Counted from the first letter of the stretch, positions 21,076 to 33,173 are shown. The stretch: DNA of 64,000 nucleotides from Anthoceros angustus (GCA_010909165.1 MU008186.1:558001-622000), one strand, 5' to 3'. Numbers and translations: made by a program. The notes: generated by a model from the sequence alone, not told the origin.

Positions 21076-21435
21076 ACCATGTATGTGAGGATATGCTTGA
21101 GACAGGAGATGGACTATTCCTGAGACGTAAGACATACAGGCTGGTCGGTTTCGATGGAATAAGTCATCTGTGCGTAGCCAACTTCTCCTCCTGCAGAACC
21201 TGAAAAAACGTGTCGATCTATCTCCATACAAGCCTTAACAAGAAACCTTGGATTTTCTTATGACCGGAAAATCTTTGTTCAGAGTAAGACCTCCATCAGA
21301 CTGCATAAATAAGATGGCCACTTTGCTAAGTCACCTAACATCGTTCATCACAAGCAAAGCTTTAAGATGTTGGTCACACGACTGATCGACAGTTTATTTC
21401 CGTTTTCTCAAAGCAATAGTCGCAGGCATAACATG

Positions 21436-21640
21436 TCAAGAACCTGAGAGGAAGACAGATAGATACTCCTTGATGACTGGGGTAAGATCAGCATCCATAG
21501 TTGCTGTGAGACCCCTTGGAACAACTCGAATCATAGGAACCAAAGCTGATGAGATCGACACTTGCTTAAAGCCCAGACCAATAGCCTGTCTCTCCACCTC
21601 CTGCACTGTACACAACATCATGCCCACCTCCTCTTACAAG
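21436..21640 (-). pseudogene. OXP1-like: 5-oxoprolinase exon fragment (hydantoinase N-terminal region)
   Basis: The minus strand reads GLGFKQVSISSALVPMIRVV then PRGLTATMDADLTPVIKEYL. This is the segment of plant 5-oxoprolinase that precedes the DMGGTSTDVSRY block. The order on the strand (this exon before the one at 20.96-21.08 kb) is the order in the protein. The linking exon carrying the expected SDGG and GPAGG motifs was not found. Confidence 0.82.
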
Positions 21641-21984
21641 GCTCCAGTCTCCCTTTGCCAGCAGTTCCTGTTTGGGACAACTGTTCAGAAACAAGCTATC
21701 TTGAACAAGCTCAAATTTCAGCTTCACGATCGAAGTTAATACCAGACGCGTTCTGGCTCACCCGGAGCTGAGCCCTTAAGCTTTCTCATCCATAGGCTTT
21801 ACAATCTCCACCAATTCGCCTGAGACTCCCTTTTAAAGTAATAACTCCTTGTACCTGCACTCCAGCCAATGCTAGTTGAACACGTTCCATCCGCTTCAAT
21901 CACTTCCTCATATCTGATTCATGTGATTGAATTAGCACCAAGAAGTGATTTCATCTGTCAATAGCTTTCCAGTTTCTCAAATTA

Positions 21985-22089
21985 ATTCAAGACTGAATTT
22001 TCGACATACAATGCTGAAGGTTTTGCGACAGTAAGATCAAAAATCTTTGGACGAGCCTGATTTCCAATGAGAAGAAGGTCTTTGAATCC
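21985..22089 (-). pseudogene. OXP1-like: 5-oxoprolinase N-proximal exon fragment
   Basis: After a CAG acceptor the minus strand reads GFKDLLLIGNQARPKIFDLT, the conserved GFKDLLxIGNQxRPxIFDL block near the N terminus of 5-oxoprolinase. It continues VAKPSALYVENSV to a stop. It lies upstream of the other two fragments in gene order, so the three are remnants of one gene with most exons lost or decayed. Confidence 0.82.
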
Positions 22090-22755
22090 CTGCCACACGT
22101 TCCAATGAGCAAAACAAATCAATTCAACTCACAATCTCCACCGTGAATACACCAAGGTATAAGAGTAAGAAAACCCACTTTGGTGACCCACGGAACTGTT
22201 TTGGGCTCTGGACCAATTTGCATCCTCAGTTGGCCTCCAGGAAGCTAAAAGCAGGAGGGCTGGACATGGCACCTCCGGCTTCCAGGGGCTTCTGGGGAAC
22301 CATCATAAGGCGCTAGTTATATCCAGAATTAGCTGGGTCTAAGGGATTACAGCTCGTTTTCAGATCCTGCTCAATGGTGGCAGAGTTGTCTGAATAAGGC
22401 ATGTTCGGATTGATGCTTGCTGCCCCACGAGAGTTGTTTTGATTCTCACTTGGGCTGACGATGGGAGAGATGAGGACCCTGACAGTGGCCTTTACAATGC
22501 CTGGAGAAGAGGCCTTCCAGGCAGAAGATACTGGAACCTAGGCTATGGTTGAACTGCATACGGAAGCCAGCTCCGGTGACGGTGAATTCTCGGCTGTAGA
22601 CTGGGATGAGTACGTCTCCGTGGACTGCCAACGAGAGGTACTGTGCTGTTCTGAATGTTGTTCCAAAACCTGCCACAAGTGCTGGGATTTATGTGAGAAG
22701 GAGAATCAGTGCAATAGTAGTGAGTTTGGAATTCTGCTGTTGCTGGAGACCTGTT
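22090..22755. other. Unassigned; minus frame with coding character
   Basis: A minus frame across 22,440-22,200 reads PNMPYSDNSATIEQDLKTSC, then after a TAG RLMMVPQKPLEAGGAMSSPP and MQIGPEPKTVPWVTKVG. It looks like protein-coding sequence with one nonsense change, but I do not recognise it. It could be a 5' part of the oxoprolinase gene or another captured gene. Confidence 0.35.
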
Positions 22756-22759
22756 AGCT

Positions 22760-24420
22760 CTAGGGACTCATGGGAGGTGGAGAGTTTATGCAAGAAGGGA
22801 CAGGTAGATGAGGCACTGGGTATTCTGAAACAAGTGGATGCGTTTTTCAACGGTTGTCTCCACGCGATGCCTTCTCTTGGACAGCCATTGTCTCAGGCTA
22901 TAGTAACGCTGGACAATGTCGGGAGGCTCTCTCATGCTATGAGCAGGTGCAACAGGAAGGTGTTCAGCCCAACAACTACACATTTGTCAGCTTACTCAAA
23001 GCATGCAGCAGGTTAAAGGACCCGTTGGAGGCCAGACGAATGCATGCGGACGATGCTAACCTTGGGCTTGAGTTAGACGTTTTGTTGGGAGCACTTTGGT
23101 CAGCATGTACGCGAAGTGTGGGGCATGGTGGATGGTGAAAGGGCTTTTGATGCCTTGCCTAAACGGAATCTTGTGCCTTGAAATGCCGTAATTGCGGCTT
23201 ATGCTCAACAGGCCAAGGAGACAAGGCCTTGCAGATTTTTCGGAAAATGCAAGTGGAGGAAGTGAGGGCAGATGCAGCTGTTCTTCAAGCATGTGGGACC
23301 CTGTCCGAAATGGAGAAAAGCGTACTTGTAGGTGGTCAACTGGTGAAGGAGAAGACGCTGGAGCAGGGCAAGAAGATACATACTGAAGCTATTCAAGGGG
23401 TTTTGGATCAAATGTCTTTGTTGCTAACACTTTGGTAAGTATGCATGCAAAGTGTGGGAGCATTGTGGATGCGCAAAGGTGTTTGATAGTCTGGTAGAGC
23501 GCAATGTAGTGTGGTGGAATGCAACGATTGCAGCCTACGCTCAGCAGGACCAAGGAGAGAAAAGCCTTGCCTTGCAGATTTTGAACAGAGAAGCAAAGGT
23601 GAGGCCAGATACTAGGACCTTCGTCAGCGCTCTTTCAAGCATGTGGTGCCATTGCAGAGAATGAGGACAGCGTTATGGTGCTTGGGCGAAATGTCAAGGT
23701 CGTAACCCTGCAAAGAGGAGCTAATGGGACTGGTTCTGATGGAGATTTCTTCTTTAACAACAGTCTGGTTAGCCTGTATTCGAAGTGTGGAAGCATCACA
23801 GAGGCACGTCAGGTGTTTGATGCATTGTCCCAGCGCACTGTAGTATCATGGAATGCACTAATTGCAGGCTATGCTGCCCAACATGAAGGTGGAAACGCCT
23901 TAGAGATCTACCGGTAAATGCAGAAGCAAGGCATCAGGCCTGATGCGCGGACGTTTTGTAGGCGCTCTCCAAGCATGTGGCATGGTTGCAGACCAGGAGA
24001 AGAGTTCTCTGGTGGATGGGCAGTTTGTCCAGGTGGAGTCTTTGCTACAGGCAAAGGTGATACATGCTGAGGTTGTGAGCATGCATATATGGCCCTTGAA
24101 ATGGACATGTTTGTGGGTAACACTCTGGTTAGTAAGTATTCAAAGTGTGGGAGCGTCAAGGATGCAGAAGTACAAGAATTTGACAGATTGTCCAAGCGCA
24201 ATGAGGTGACGTGGACGCTCATGATTGCAGCTTATTCTCAGCAGGATCAAGGCGACAAGGCTCTACAACTGTACATCCAAATGCCAGAAGGCGTGAAGCC
24301 ACAGGAGTCTACATTTGTTTCTTGTCTTGGAAGCTTGTAGCAATACTGGGGCCTTAGAAATTAAACCTGTGTTCGAGTTCACCAGCATGTTATTGAGACT
24401 GGAGGCATTATTCCGGACTA
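22760..24420 (+). pseudogene. PLS-type PPR protein pseudogene, longer copy B
   Basis: This copy extends about 520 bp further 5' than copy A. Upstream repeats read CKKGQVDEALGILKQVD, then SPRDAFSWTAIVSGYSNAG, EALSCYEQVQQEGVQPNNYT and FVSLLKACSRLKDP, and in broken frames a YAKCGAMVDxERAFDALP-like repeat. The rest matches copy A, including the in-frame TAA in the repeat linker after EIYR and the closing HVIETGGIIPDY. Frameshifts occur near 23,085, 23,180, 23,435 and 23,650. No mitochondrial or plastid presequence and no DYW tail were found. It is a non-functional RNA-binding protein relic. Confidence 0.87.
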
Positions 24421-25040
24421 CTGATCGTTGCCCCACCCTGACGGTCTCTTACCGGAGTGGTCTACATTAGTGCAGCAAGTTATCAAGCTGCTGGCGTGCT
24501 CGACGCAGGCTCTTCAGACGATATCACAAAATTGTACAGTGCTGGCACTTGAATTGATCGGTGAGTACCTGCCCCATCTGGAAGTGGCTTCCACGACCGA
24601 ATTGGTTAATAGGGTGGGAGGCGTAGAGGCGTGGTAGCAGCAGCGGAGTAGTAGGCGTACCTGTCCCTTTGGCAAGGGCGCGGCGTGAAGGCTGTCTAAA
24701 AGCAACCTCGTGATGTTTGTTGGCTTGCTTCGTGAGCCGAGGTTGCTGCAACGAAAGACGGAGAACGTAAGTAAGCATGCCTAATGTAGGCCTGTAGGAG
24801 GAAGAGCCACCCATCTTGGACTGCTACATACCTCTCCAAAGGAGACGTGTATTGGTGGTACTGGGTGGTGTTCCGGCAGCTGCAGAAAGCGTTGGCCGTG
24901 AGGATGAGGCAGTTCTTGGGATTCTCATCGATCGGGTTCGTGGTCACTGCGCCTCCCAAGCCCTGCCTGCCGGGGCGCCACGGCCAAAGGAGAGCCAGGC
25001 CATTAGGCGACCAATCTCTGTACATCTCACAAACGGCGAA
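24421..25040. other. Conserved unassigned segment, copy B1
   Basis: Counterpart of 1,144-1,794. No gene recognised. The plus frame ALEAVASTTELVNRVGG-like reading differs from copy A by a two-base deletion, which argues against strong coding constraint. Confidence 0.5.
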
Positions 25041-25340
25041 TTACAAATGATAGCTTAACATGGATAGCTGGATTACAGCAATTGTGCCGTTAGGATCGTT
25101 GTGAAGATTGGGGTAGCTTAGGTACACATAAGTTCGCATGAATTTGTTAAACACCAAAATCCCAACCACATGGACAGAGATTAGGGCAGCACTATCCACA
25201 TCCTTGAGCACTCTACGGAAATGAGGCAACTCAATTTTCTTCTGGTCCATACCATCTATCGCAATCCCTATGTACTTGGCCTGCTGACCATGAGAGAGCT
25301 TGAAGAGGAGGGAACCGAGGTGACGTGGTAGGTGAACCCA
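25041..25340 (-). pseudogene. DUF7869-type remnant, copy B1 (domain core only)
   Basis: The minus strand reads AKYIGIAIDGMDQKKIELPH and then, in one frame, RRVLKDVDSAALISVHVVG and FNKFMRTYVYLSYPNLHNDP. This copy keeps the core frame that is broken in copy A. It is cut off upstream at the 25,346 junction, so no N-terminal part is attached. Confidence 0.65.
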
Positions 25341-25346
25341 GGGACT

Positions 25347-25795
25347 TCCACGACCGAATTGGTTAATAGGGTGGGAGAGGCGTAGAGGCGTGGTAGCAGC
25401 AGCGGAGTAGTAGGCGTACCTGTCCCTTTGGCAAGGGCGCTTAGCGTGAAGGCTGTCTAAAAGCAACCTCGTGATGTTTGTTGGCTTGCTTCGTGAGCCG
25501 AGGTTGCTGCAACGAAAGACGGAGAACGTAAGTAAGCATGCCTAATGTAGGCCTGTAGGAGGAAGAGCCACCCATCTTGGACTGTTACTACATACCTCTC
25601 CAAAGGAGACGTGTATTGGTGGTACCGGGTGGTGTTCCGGCAGCTGCAGAAAGCGTTGGCCGTGAGGATGAGGCAGTTCTTGGGATTCTCGCGATCGGGT
25701 TCGTGGTCACTGCGCCTCCCAAGCCCTGGGCGCCACGGCCAAAGGAGAGCCAGGCCATTAGGCGACCAATCTCTGTACATCTCACAAACGGCGAA
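25347..25795. other. Conserved unassigned segment, copy B2
   Basis: Third occurrence of the 1,311-1,794 sequence. It lacks about 11 bp (CTGCCGGGGCG-like) relative to copy A in the GC-rich part near 25,729. Confidence 0.55.
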
Positions 25796-26775
25796 TTACA
25801 AATGATAGCTTAACATGGATAGCTGGATTACAGCAATTGTGCCGTTAGGATCGTTGTGAAGATTGGGGTAGCTTAGGTACACATAAGTTCGCATGAATTT
25901 GTTAAACACCAAAATCCCAACCACATGGACAGAGATTAGGGCAGCACTATCCACATCCTTGAGCACTCTACGGAAATGAGGCAACTCAATTTTCTTCCGT
26001 CCATACCATCTATCGCAATCCCTATGTAACGGTTGGCCAGGTAGAGTCAAGCTTGAAGAGGAGGGGCGAGGTGACGTGGTAGGGAACCCGGAGGGACTTC
26101 CGCGATGCTTCGCCATTTTCCCCGCGCTCCATCCGTTGTTGATCCCGTGATAATTGAGGAGTTCTCTGCTTTATCCGCACATACAAGGGCCACCATCAAG
26201 ACGCACTGCACAATGCAAGTGTTCCCGCATCTGGCCCAAAGTCATCTTCGTACAAATCCTAAGCCCAAAAGGCCTTAGGGTTTGCGCACACGCCTACCAA
26301 GACACACCACCCAATCACCGGACATCCCTGTTTATAGTGATGAGGTAGAGGATTCTGATTGTACCTTGCTCTATGTCGCTCCTCGCTTTTTATTTTAGCT
26401 TTTAATTTCTCACAGACATACGTAATCGAGAAGCGTTGGATCTTGGTATTTTAACAGACCTAAAGTGCCGTATCCACAACTTGCAAAATAGTCAGAACAT
26501 ACATGTGTGGTAATCGCTCTTGCTTGTTGTCTAGCATACTCAATGTAAATCTCCTCCTTTGTGAATGTATCAGTTGAATACCAGACAGTCTTTCCACATT
26601 TCCTTTGAAAACAAATCCATCCACATCACACTGCACTATACAGTAGGAATTTTACCAGCTGGATCGCGAAAACCTCACCCCTTTTGTACTGGTCCGAGCA
26701 TTCCACACCGAGTGCCCCAATGCAAAAACACGGCAAAATTCCCTCACACATACCGAAACCTTTCCATGTGGTAGC
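25796..26775 (-). pseudogene. DUF7869-type remnant, copy B2
   Basis: The core frame from 26,050 to 25,800 reads KKIELPHFRRVLKDVDSAAL and LVFNKFMRTYVYLSYPNLHN. The GIAIDGM part has suffered a small change to RDCDRWYGR in this frame. The N-proximal part at 26,340-26,770 is heavily shortened by small deletions compared with copy A. The relic is non-functional. Confidence 0.6.
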
Positions 26776-26873
26776 TTATTCAAATGCATCCACACACACG
26801 GTTCCACCGCATCAACTGTCTTGCAAATGCTGCCTCGCCCCCTTAGTCATCGAAAAGGCAAGCCACCGCCATG

Positions 26874-27246
26874 TCCCTTTGGCAAGGGCGCTTAGCGTGA
26901 AGGCTGTCTAAAAGCAACCTCGTGATGTTTGTTGGCTTGCTTCGTGAGCCGAGGTTGCTGCAACGAAAGACGGAGAACGTAAGTAAGCATGCCTAATGTA
27001 GGCCTGTAGGAGGAAGAGCCACCCATCTTGGACTGCTACTACATACCTCTCCAAAGGAGACGTGTATTGGTGGTACCGGGTGGTGTTCCGGCAGCTGCAG
27101 AAAGCGTTGGCCGTGAGGATGAGGCAGTTCTTGGGATTCTCGCGATCGGGTTCGTGGTCACTGCGCCTCCCAAGCCCTGGGCGCCACGGCCAAAGGAGAG
27201 CCAGGCCATTAGGCGACCAATCTCTGTACATCTCACAAACGGCGAA
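26874..27246. other. Conserved unassigned segment, copy B3
   Basis: Fourth occurrence, starting at the TCCCTTTGGCAAGGGCGC word. It is almost identical to B2. Confidence 0.55.
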
Positions 27247-28190
27247 TTACAAATGATAGCTTAACATGGATAGCTGGATTACAGCAATTGTGCCGTTAGG
27301 ATCGTTGTGAAGATTGGGGTAGCTTAGGTACACATAAGTTCGCATGAATTTGTTAAACACCAAAATCCCAACCACATGGACAGAGATTAGGGCAGCACTA
27401 TCCACATCCTTGAGCACTCTACGGAAATGAGGCAACTCAATTTTCTTCCGTCCATACCATCTATCGCAATCCCTATGTAACGGTTGGCCAGGTAGAGTCA
27501 AGCTTGAAGAGGAGGGGCGAGGTGACGTGGTAGGGAACCCGGAGGGACTTCCGCGATGCTTCGCCATTTTCCCGCCCATCCGTTGTTGATCCCGTGATAA
27601 TTGAGGAGTTCTCTGCTTCTATCCGCACATACAAGGGCCACCATCAAGACGCACCACGCCAATGCAAGTGTTCTGCGTGGCCCAAAGTCATCTTCCAAAT
27701 CCTAAGCCCAAAAGGCCTTAGGGTTTGCGCCGCCTGCTCTACCAAGACACCACCAATCACCGGACATCCCTGTTTAGTGATGAGGTAGAGGATTCGGATT
27801 GTACCTTGCTCTATGTCGTCCTCGCTTTTTATTTTAGCTTTTAATTTCTCACAGACAACATGCATAATCGAGAAGCGGTTGGATCTTGTATTTTAACACC
27901 TAAAGTGCCGTATCCACAACTTGCAAAATAGTAACATACATGTGTGGTAATCGCTCTTGCTTGTTGTCTAGCATACTCTATGTAAATCTCCTCCTTTGTG
28001 AATGTATCAGTTGAATACTCGTATTGGAGTCTTTCCACATTTCCTTTGAAAACAAATCCATCCACATCACACTGCACCATACAGTAGGAATTTTACCACT
28101 GGGATCGGAAAACCTCGTCCCTTTTGTACTGGTCCGAGCATTCGACGAGTGCCCCAATGCAAAAACACGGCAAAATTCCCTCACACATAC
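27247..28190 (-). pseudogene. DUF7869-type remnant, copy B3
   Basis: The minus strand reads KIELPHFRRVLKDVDSAAL and VGILVFNKFMRTYVYLSYPN near 27,450-27,260. Upstream, from 28,180 to 27,840, it reads FTKEEIYIEYARQQARAITT and a decayed CKLWIRHF region. The cysteine pair seen in copy A (CVVCEKLKAKIK) survives as VRNxKLKAKIK in another frame. Numerous short deletions distinguish it from copy A. Confidence 0.6.
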
Positions 28191-30060
28191 CGAACCTTTC
28201 CATGTGGTAGCTTATTCGACCATCCGGTCACGACACACACGGTTTCCTCTTCAATCACATCAACTGTCTTGCAAATGCCTCCCGCTCCCCTTAGTCATCG
28301 GGCCAGCCGGAGCCTTGCCATGTGTCACTTTTCCTATGCACTTTCTCACTGACCCTCCTCAGTTGCACAAAGCACGACTTCTCGCCAAAACATTGTCCAC
28401 CTTAATCCTTGCAAGATGGTTCTTGGTGGAACACATAACCCCAAAAATGGACTGCAACTCCAACCCCTCGACTTAGGATTAGCAGGAGCAAGATTGCAAC
28501 CGCCAGAGGCCTCGTTCACCTCCTCTCCAAACAAAGGCAATCGGATCTCGTACATTTGGTCTCTCCACGCTGTAACCTCCTTGACCCACTCGCGAACTCC
28601 AAACCAAAATCGACGATGCCATGCACTTTCTCACCACCCGACCAAAGAACACTCTCTCGCCCGATTCGCGGTCTCGATTGTGGCTGCGGTGAAACACAAC
28701 GTTGAAAATACTCCTGCGACCCACACATGGATCCGCTGTAGGCGCCACCATGTCTTGTACAAACGTTGATCAAAATAACGGTGACCCTAATTATTGCCAC
28801 GAGAGACTTGGTGGTACACAACATTGTTTCGTTAAGCGGCAACGCGCAAGTTCCTATTTATCACAGATGTCACGGGTGCAAAGTCTAGAAGCCACGTAAT
28901 GCAAGAACAAACAAAGGACTAAACTCAAATTCCAATGAGCAGCCTGCTCTGCTGAGCAACAAGAAAACAAAATAGTGCCATCACCCAAACAAGTGCAGCG
29001 ATTTTTGCGTGATGGTTGCCGCCGGCGCTCGTTAGCCCGCCAACCAGAACCATCACGCATTCAACGAAGAGAAACAATTAGGAGGCATGAGGGCAATGCC
29101 CTACGGTTTGTCCACTGAAAGCATAGAATATGAGCCGTTTCTTATAGTCCCTAGGTAGCCCATTTCCTAGTACCCATTAAGATGATGGCGCTACTAACAC
29201 GACCAAAGTTCTAGCACATCAACATAATGCTCACATTATATTCTCACATGTTCACATAATGCTCACATGTGAACATAATGCTCACATGTGAACATAAGGT
29301 ATAATGTATCATAAGGTTAAGCTATGTATTGTTCACATGTGTACACCGCAAATAGAAAATATATAAGTTGCAAAAATTGAGAACGGAATTGTAAGAAGTG
29401 AGGTATTGTAGGTAATGGATGCAGTGCTTTGAGCGGATGTTGATTCCCTCTTGAGTACGGACTCGCTTCCCATTTCTTGGAGTGCAATTGAGATGTTCAT
29501 ATCGTCGTGCTTCTTATAAAGAGGAAGATTGGCGGCTTCTTATGACCGGAAGATTGACCGCAAGATTGACGGCTTCTTCGACGGGAAGATTGACCGCTTG
29601 CCTTAGATTGTAGGAGGTCATGTTTTGACAATCCTCGATTCCTATGCCCATGTCTCTTGCATCCAAGATAGGACCGTAATCTTGGTAACTCACATTCCTA
29701 TAACTCTTTATTTTGTACAAGAATTATAGGTTCTGGTCATCTCATTTGCAAGAACCTTCCTCATTCTGCTTACCGCTTGGACATTTATATATGATATGTA
29801 ATCTAAAAAAGTACCTATAATTATTCTAACTAATTTTACTTACTGCTCGAAATCACCCACTTACCTCATGATCCACCTACATATGTGCCAAGGAAACCGC
29901 CTTATAGGTGCAAAGAAAACCGCATGTCAAGCGGTTTCCTTTGTACATAAATGGATCTTGCTCCCATGTTTCAAATCCAACTGTTCTAGGTTTTGTCATG
30001 ATGTGGGGATATGGGCGTACATAGGTAGAAGATGGTAACATGGGGAGTTTGTGTTGCTCT
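28191..30060. other. Copy B equivalent of 2.8 kb plus 4.0-5.9 kb; no gene recognised
   Basis: The copia Gag insertion of copy A is absent: at about 28,225 the sequence passes straight to the equivalent of 4,015. The CACATGTG array (29,228-29,345) and the inverted repeat (29,890-29,941) are conserved. Minus-strand element frames near 28,480-28,840 are as unassignable as in copy A. Confidence 0.55.
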
Positions 30061-30900
30061 TATAGAAACTCATGGTAATACAAGAACCGAAACTTTTGCG
30101 AAGCTGTAGCCGGTCCCGATCCCAAGTGCTTGAACAAGCGCGTAATGGCTTCATAGATGGCCTTTGCCTTGCATTCCTCAGGCTAAACGTGCTTCTAGTT
30201 TTGAGCTGGCGATCCAGCGGCTTACAACTATGTTATGTTCCTGGAACCAAGACACGGTCGATCGAGCTACCAGTGCGAGGTGCACGCCTTTCATCATCGG
30301 GCAACACCCTGCCGTTTGTCTGCCTCTATGTCTCACTCTCTGCTAGGATGGAGCTGGCCATTTGGGATGCTTGCGATTGAGGAGACGTGGTGATGAAGGG
30401 ACAATTAGGCAGCTCGGCCTGTCAACGAGATCATGGAATTCTGTGCGCAAGGGACAAACGCAGTCCATCGTCAGGCATTCCGTGGAGGAGCTGAGCAGGC
30501 GTGCACTGCGAAGCGTTGTGGAAGCATTGCAGTTCCTGGTGGAGCGGGAAAATGTGCTCCATCTTGTGCTCAAGCGGTGCATGGAGGAGACGGCTTTAGG
30601 GCTTGGGCACATTCACGGGCTAGGACACCTTGAGCAACAATGTCTTATTGGCTCGTCTGCATGTCGCCTATGAGTGTGGAGGCGTGAAGAACCGAAAGCA
30701 CTTGCAGCCTGGTGGGAGGACATTAGCAGAAGGCCTTCCGCAAACAAGTATTTGCCCTCTCTCCTATTGCCCTTCTCGCTACACAATAGCCTGTTGTTGT
30801 CTTTCAATGCCAGAAATGGAGAAAGAAGAAGCTTACGAAGATGTAGGAATGTGGGCCGTTCTAAATACTCCATTGTATAAACAAGGCTGAAACATCCATC
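30061..30900 (+). pseudogene. Unrecognised coding-like remnant, copy B
   Basis: Counterpart of 5,916-6,865. The plus frame from about 30,362 reads SVEELSRRALRSVVEALQFL then VERENVLHLVLKRCMEETAL without the 138-bp duplication. A further frame reads LLLPFSLHNSLLLSFNARNG. The mixture of helix-like leucine periodicity and charged residues suggests an alpha-helical protein, but I cannot name it. Confidence 0.4.
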
Positions 30901-31234
30901 TGGCGTCAGTTTATCCAATTGGTGCTATCCTGTGCAATTTCAACTGGTCCTCTTTAATATCCACTGCCAAGTGTGTCACTGCTGATTGATCCCGGTTTTT
31001 CTTCGCCTAATCTAGGTTCATTTGTCTTGCCTATGACTAGATTTCATGTAAGGCCGAATGTCCGTCGGGTGAGCTTTCTCTAGAACTTGTACCAATTTGG
31101 CACCATGGAGAGAAGCTAGAACTGAGGTCCCGCAGCTATCGTTGTCACACGGGTGTTTTGGAATATGTAGGTGCTTCCTTCCAATTCTGTAGATTCTGTT
31201 TCTGCCAATGGCACTTGGCTACAACTTGCTTCCG

Positions 31235-31841
31235 ATTCCGTGCTGTTCTCGATTGTGGCCTGCGGTGAAACACAACGTTGAAAATACTCCTGCGACCCAC
31301 ACAGTGGATCTGTTGTAGGCGCCACCTTGTCTCCCTCTGCGCGGCCAGGACACACCCGCTTGGCCCGGGGATTTGGATATGGGCAAAACATCCTCGCCAA
31401 CTTCTTTGCACCTGGTGACTTGAACAAGCCAGGGTAAATGGTACCTGGGGCCGAGGCGGGCCAAGATTGCGGATATCGGGAGGGATACGGGCGCGCCTCT
31501 CTTGTTCACGGCGGTACGAGCTACCGCCGATCCACATGGTCTGCAATTTCTTCGATCGCGCTTCGTTAGGTGTCCACCGGGATCGAACAAAACAAGTCTC
31601 CATCGCGCGCCTCGTCCTATATACCACCCTGCAGCGGTGTCATCCAAGTCGATGTGCCGGGCTCTTCTTCGACCACGAGACATTCACCGGACGTCCGCGG
31701 TTCCCACAGTTGTCCACTCAGCGCTGCCGCCAAGTCCACGATGTCGGACTCTGACACATGCCCGAGATCTTCATCAGCAGTCACTAATCTGTCGTTCACC
31801 AAATCAAAGAACTCTTCCTCTGCGCTGAGGTCACTGGCCAT
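31235..31841 (-). pseudogene. Possible 5' end of a DUF7869-type element gene
   Basis: A minus frame starts with ATG at 31,841: MASDLSAEEEFFDLVNDRLV, acidic, followed by SESDIVDLAAALSGQLWEP, with a stop at 31,617. Further minus frames continue to 31,145. The 31,229-31,330 part is homologous to 4,464-4,555 and 28,660-28,750, which are inside the DUF7869-type element. This suggests the acidic frame is the N terminus of that element. No catalytic motif is visible, so confidence is low. Confidence 0.4.
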
Positions 31842-33170
31842 TGTGCGCTACCAAAGAGTAGCCGAAAGTGCTGGTCACAATGTGCTCGGCGGGAAGGCGG
31901 CCGACTAGACATGTTCTGAGACTTGTATCCAGCTCTCAGTGCCCGCTCTGTAATCAATTACAACAATTGGCCCGGATATGCGAATTGCGGCCGGATCTGG
32001 CGGTAAAGTCGTTAATTAGATTGCAAGGATCGAGGAGCCAGGAGGTTATGCAAAAGCGAAACATGTTTAGATATGGCAAAACATGGAATATTCTCATAAA
32101 TATGCTTTACTACTTGTTTTGCGGATGTGCCTTTGGAGCGAATGAAGGCTAAACTTGGCGATCGGGCATTGGATGATTTCCCATGCGAGTGGAATTCCAT
32201 GCGATCCGGCGATGTAAGTAGTTGGCTCTTGCACATCGTGACCCCACATCATACTACCTTCCTCCCCGCTGGAAGACCGATTTTGGTGCCAACTGGAGAT
32301 GGTGGATATATTGAGCGAGGACAAAGCGATGATTTGTCTCTTATCCCTCGTATTCAGCGTGAATCGGAGTGTCTCATCGTCGCAAGGTTCATTGAAGGTC
32401 AACCTTTGCTCCAACCTCACAGCCATCCTATGTTTCCACGAAGAACATACCGAGGTGACTAGTTGATGTCGCCTTCTTTCGACAATCCTTGATGCTTGCA
32501 GTCAATTATGTGCTCACCTAATGTAATACTTGCTAATATGTCCAATGTTCTCCTTGCTACAATGGGTTGTTTGCCACAGATGGGCCCTCAAAACAGGAAG
32601 CGGAGCAAAGGCGCCAAACCCGATGGAGCGCTAGCGGTGGAGAAAAAAACGGACCAGGCGGCAGGCCGGTGATTCACAAGGCCCCATGGAGACTATGACC
32701 AGTCCAGATCCGAAGGCATCGAAGATGCATACCCTGACAGCTATGAACCCGCGCCCCACGACCACGTCCCCAACTAGAGCAACTTTCCAAAGTCCTTACA
32801 AGCAAGCAGAAATCGACATGATCGGAACGATGCTTCAGGACAACTCTCCTTTCGATATATCGCACAGGAGTTGGACTATGCAACAACGTCCTACATGACG
32901 GTTGGTATTTCTGTACCTCTTGGGTGCAGCAGAAGCCTCTTCAAAGCCCTCATGTCTTGGTGCTATTTTGTTCACACAATTCGTGGAGAAGGATGACCAA
33001 GGGTATGTAATTTTTTTGTGCACGCTGAAGACCAGCCAGCTTCTAAAACTTGACCCCAATGTCGTCCGCGTCTACTCAGCTGTGATCAAGAATTTTGACA
33101 TCGGCTTGCCGGAGCGTCGTGAAGCTGCTGCAGGCTTGCGAAAAATGATGGGCACAGAGTTTTCCACAAG
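31842..33170. other. No confident gene; several short plus frames
   Basis: Plus frames include QNRKRSKGAKPDGALAVEKK near 32,590 (basic), SPYKQAEIDMIGTMLQDN near 32,790, and a 90-codon ATG frame at 32,902-33,174 with LLKLDPNVVRVYSAVIKNFD. They look like pieces of a mobile-element protein preceding the low-complexity frames downstream, but no domain was recognised. Confidence 0.4.
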
Positions 33171-33173
33171 GTA

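Larger units (their letters stand above)
23282..31228. repeat. Segmental duplication, copy B with internal tandem expansion
   Basis: It matches 1-7,217. Inside it, sequence equivalent to about 1,305-2,090 of copy A begins again at 25,347, and sequence equivalent to about 1,386 onward begins a third time at 26,874. The result is three units: 24,592-25,346, 25,347-26,873 and 26,874 onward. At its right end (31,228) copy B switches from the 7.2-kb equivalent to sequence related to 4,464-4,555. Confidence 0.93.
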
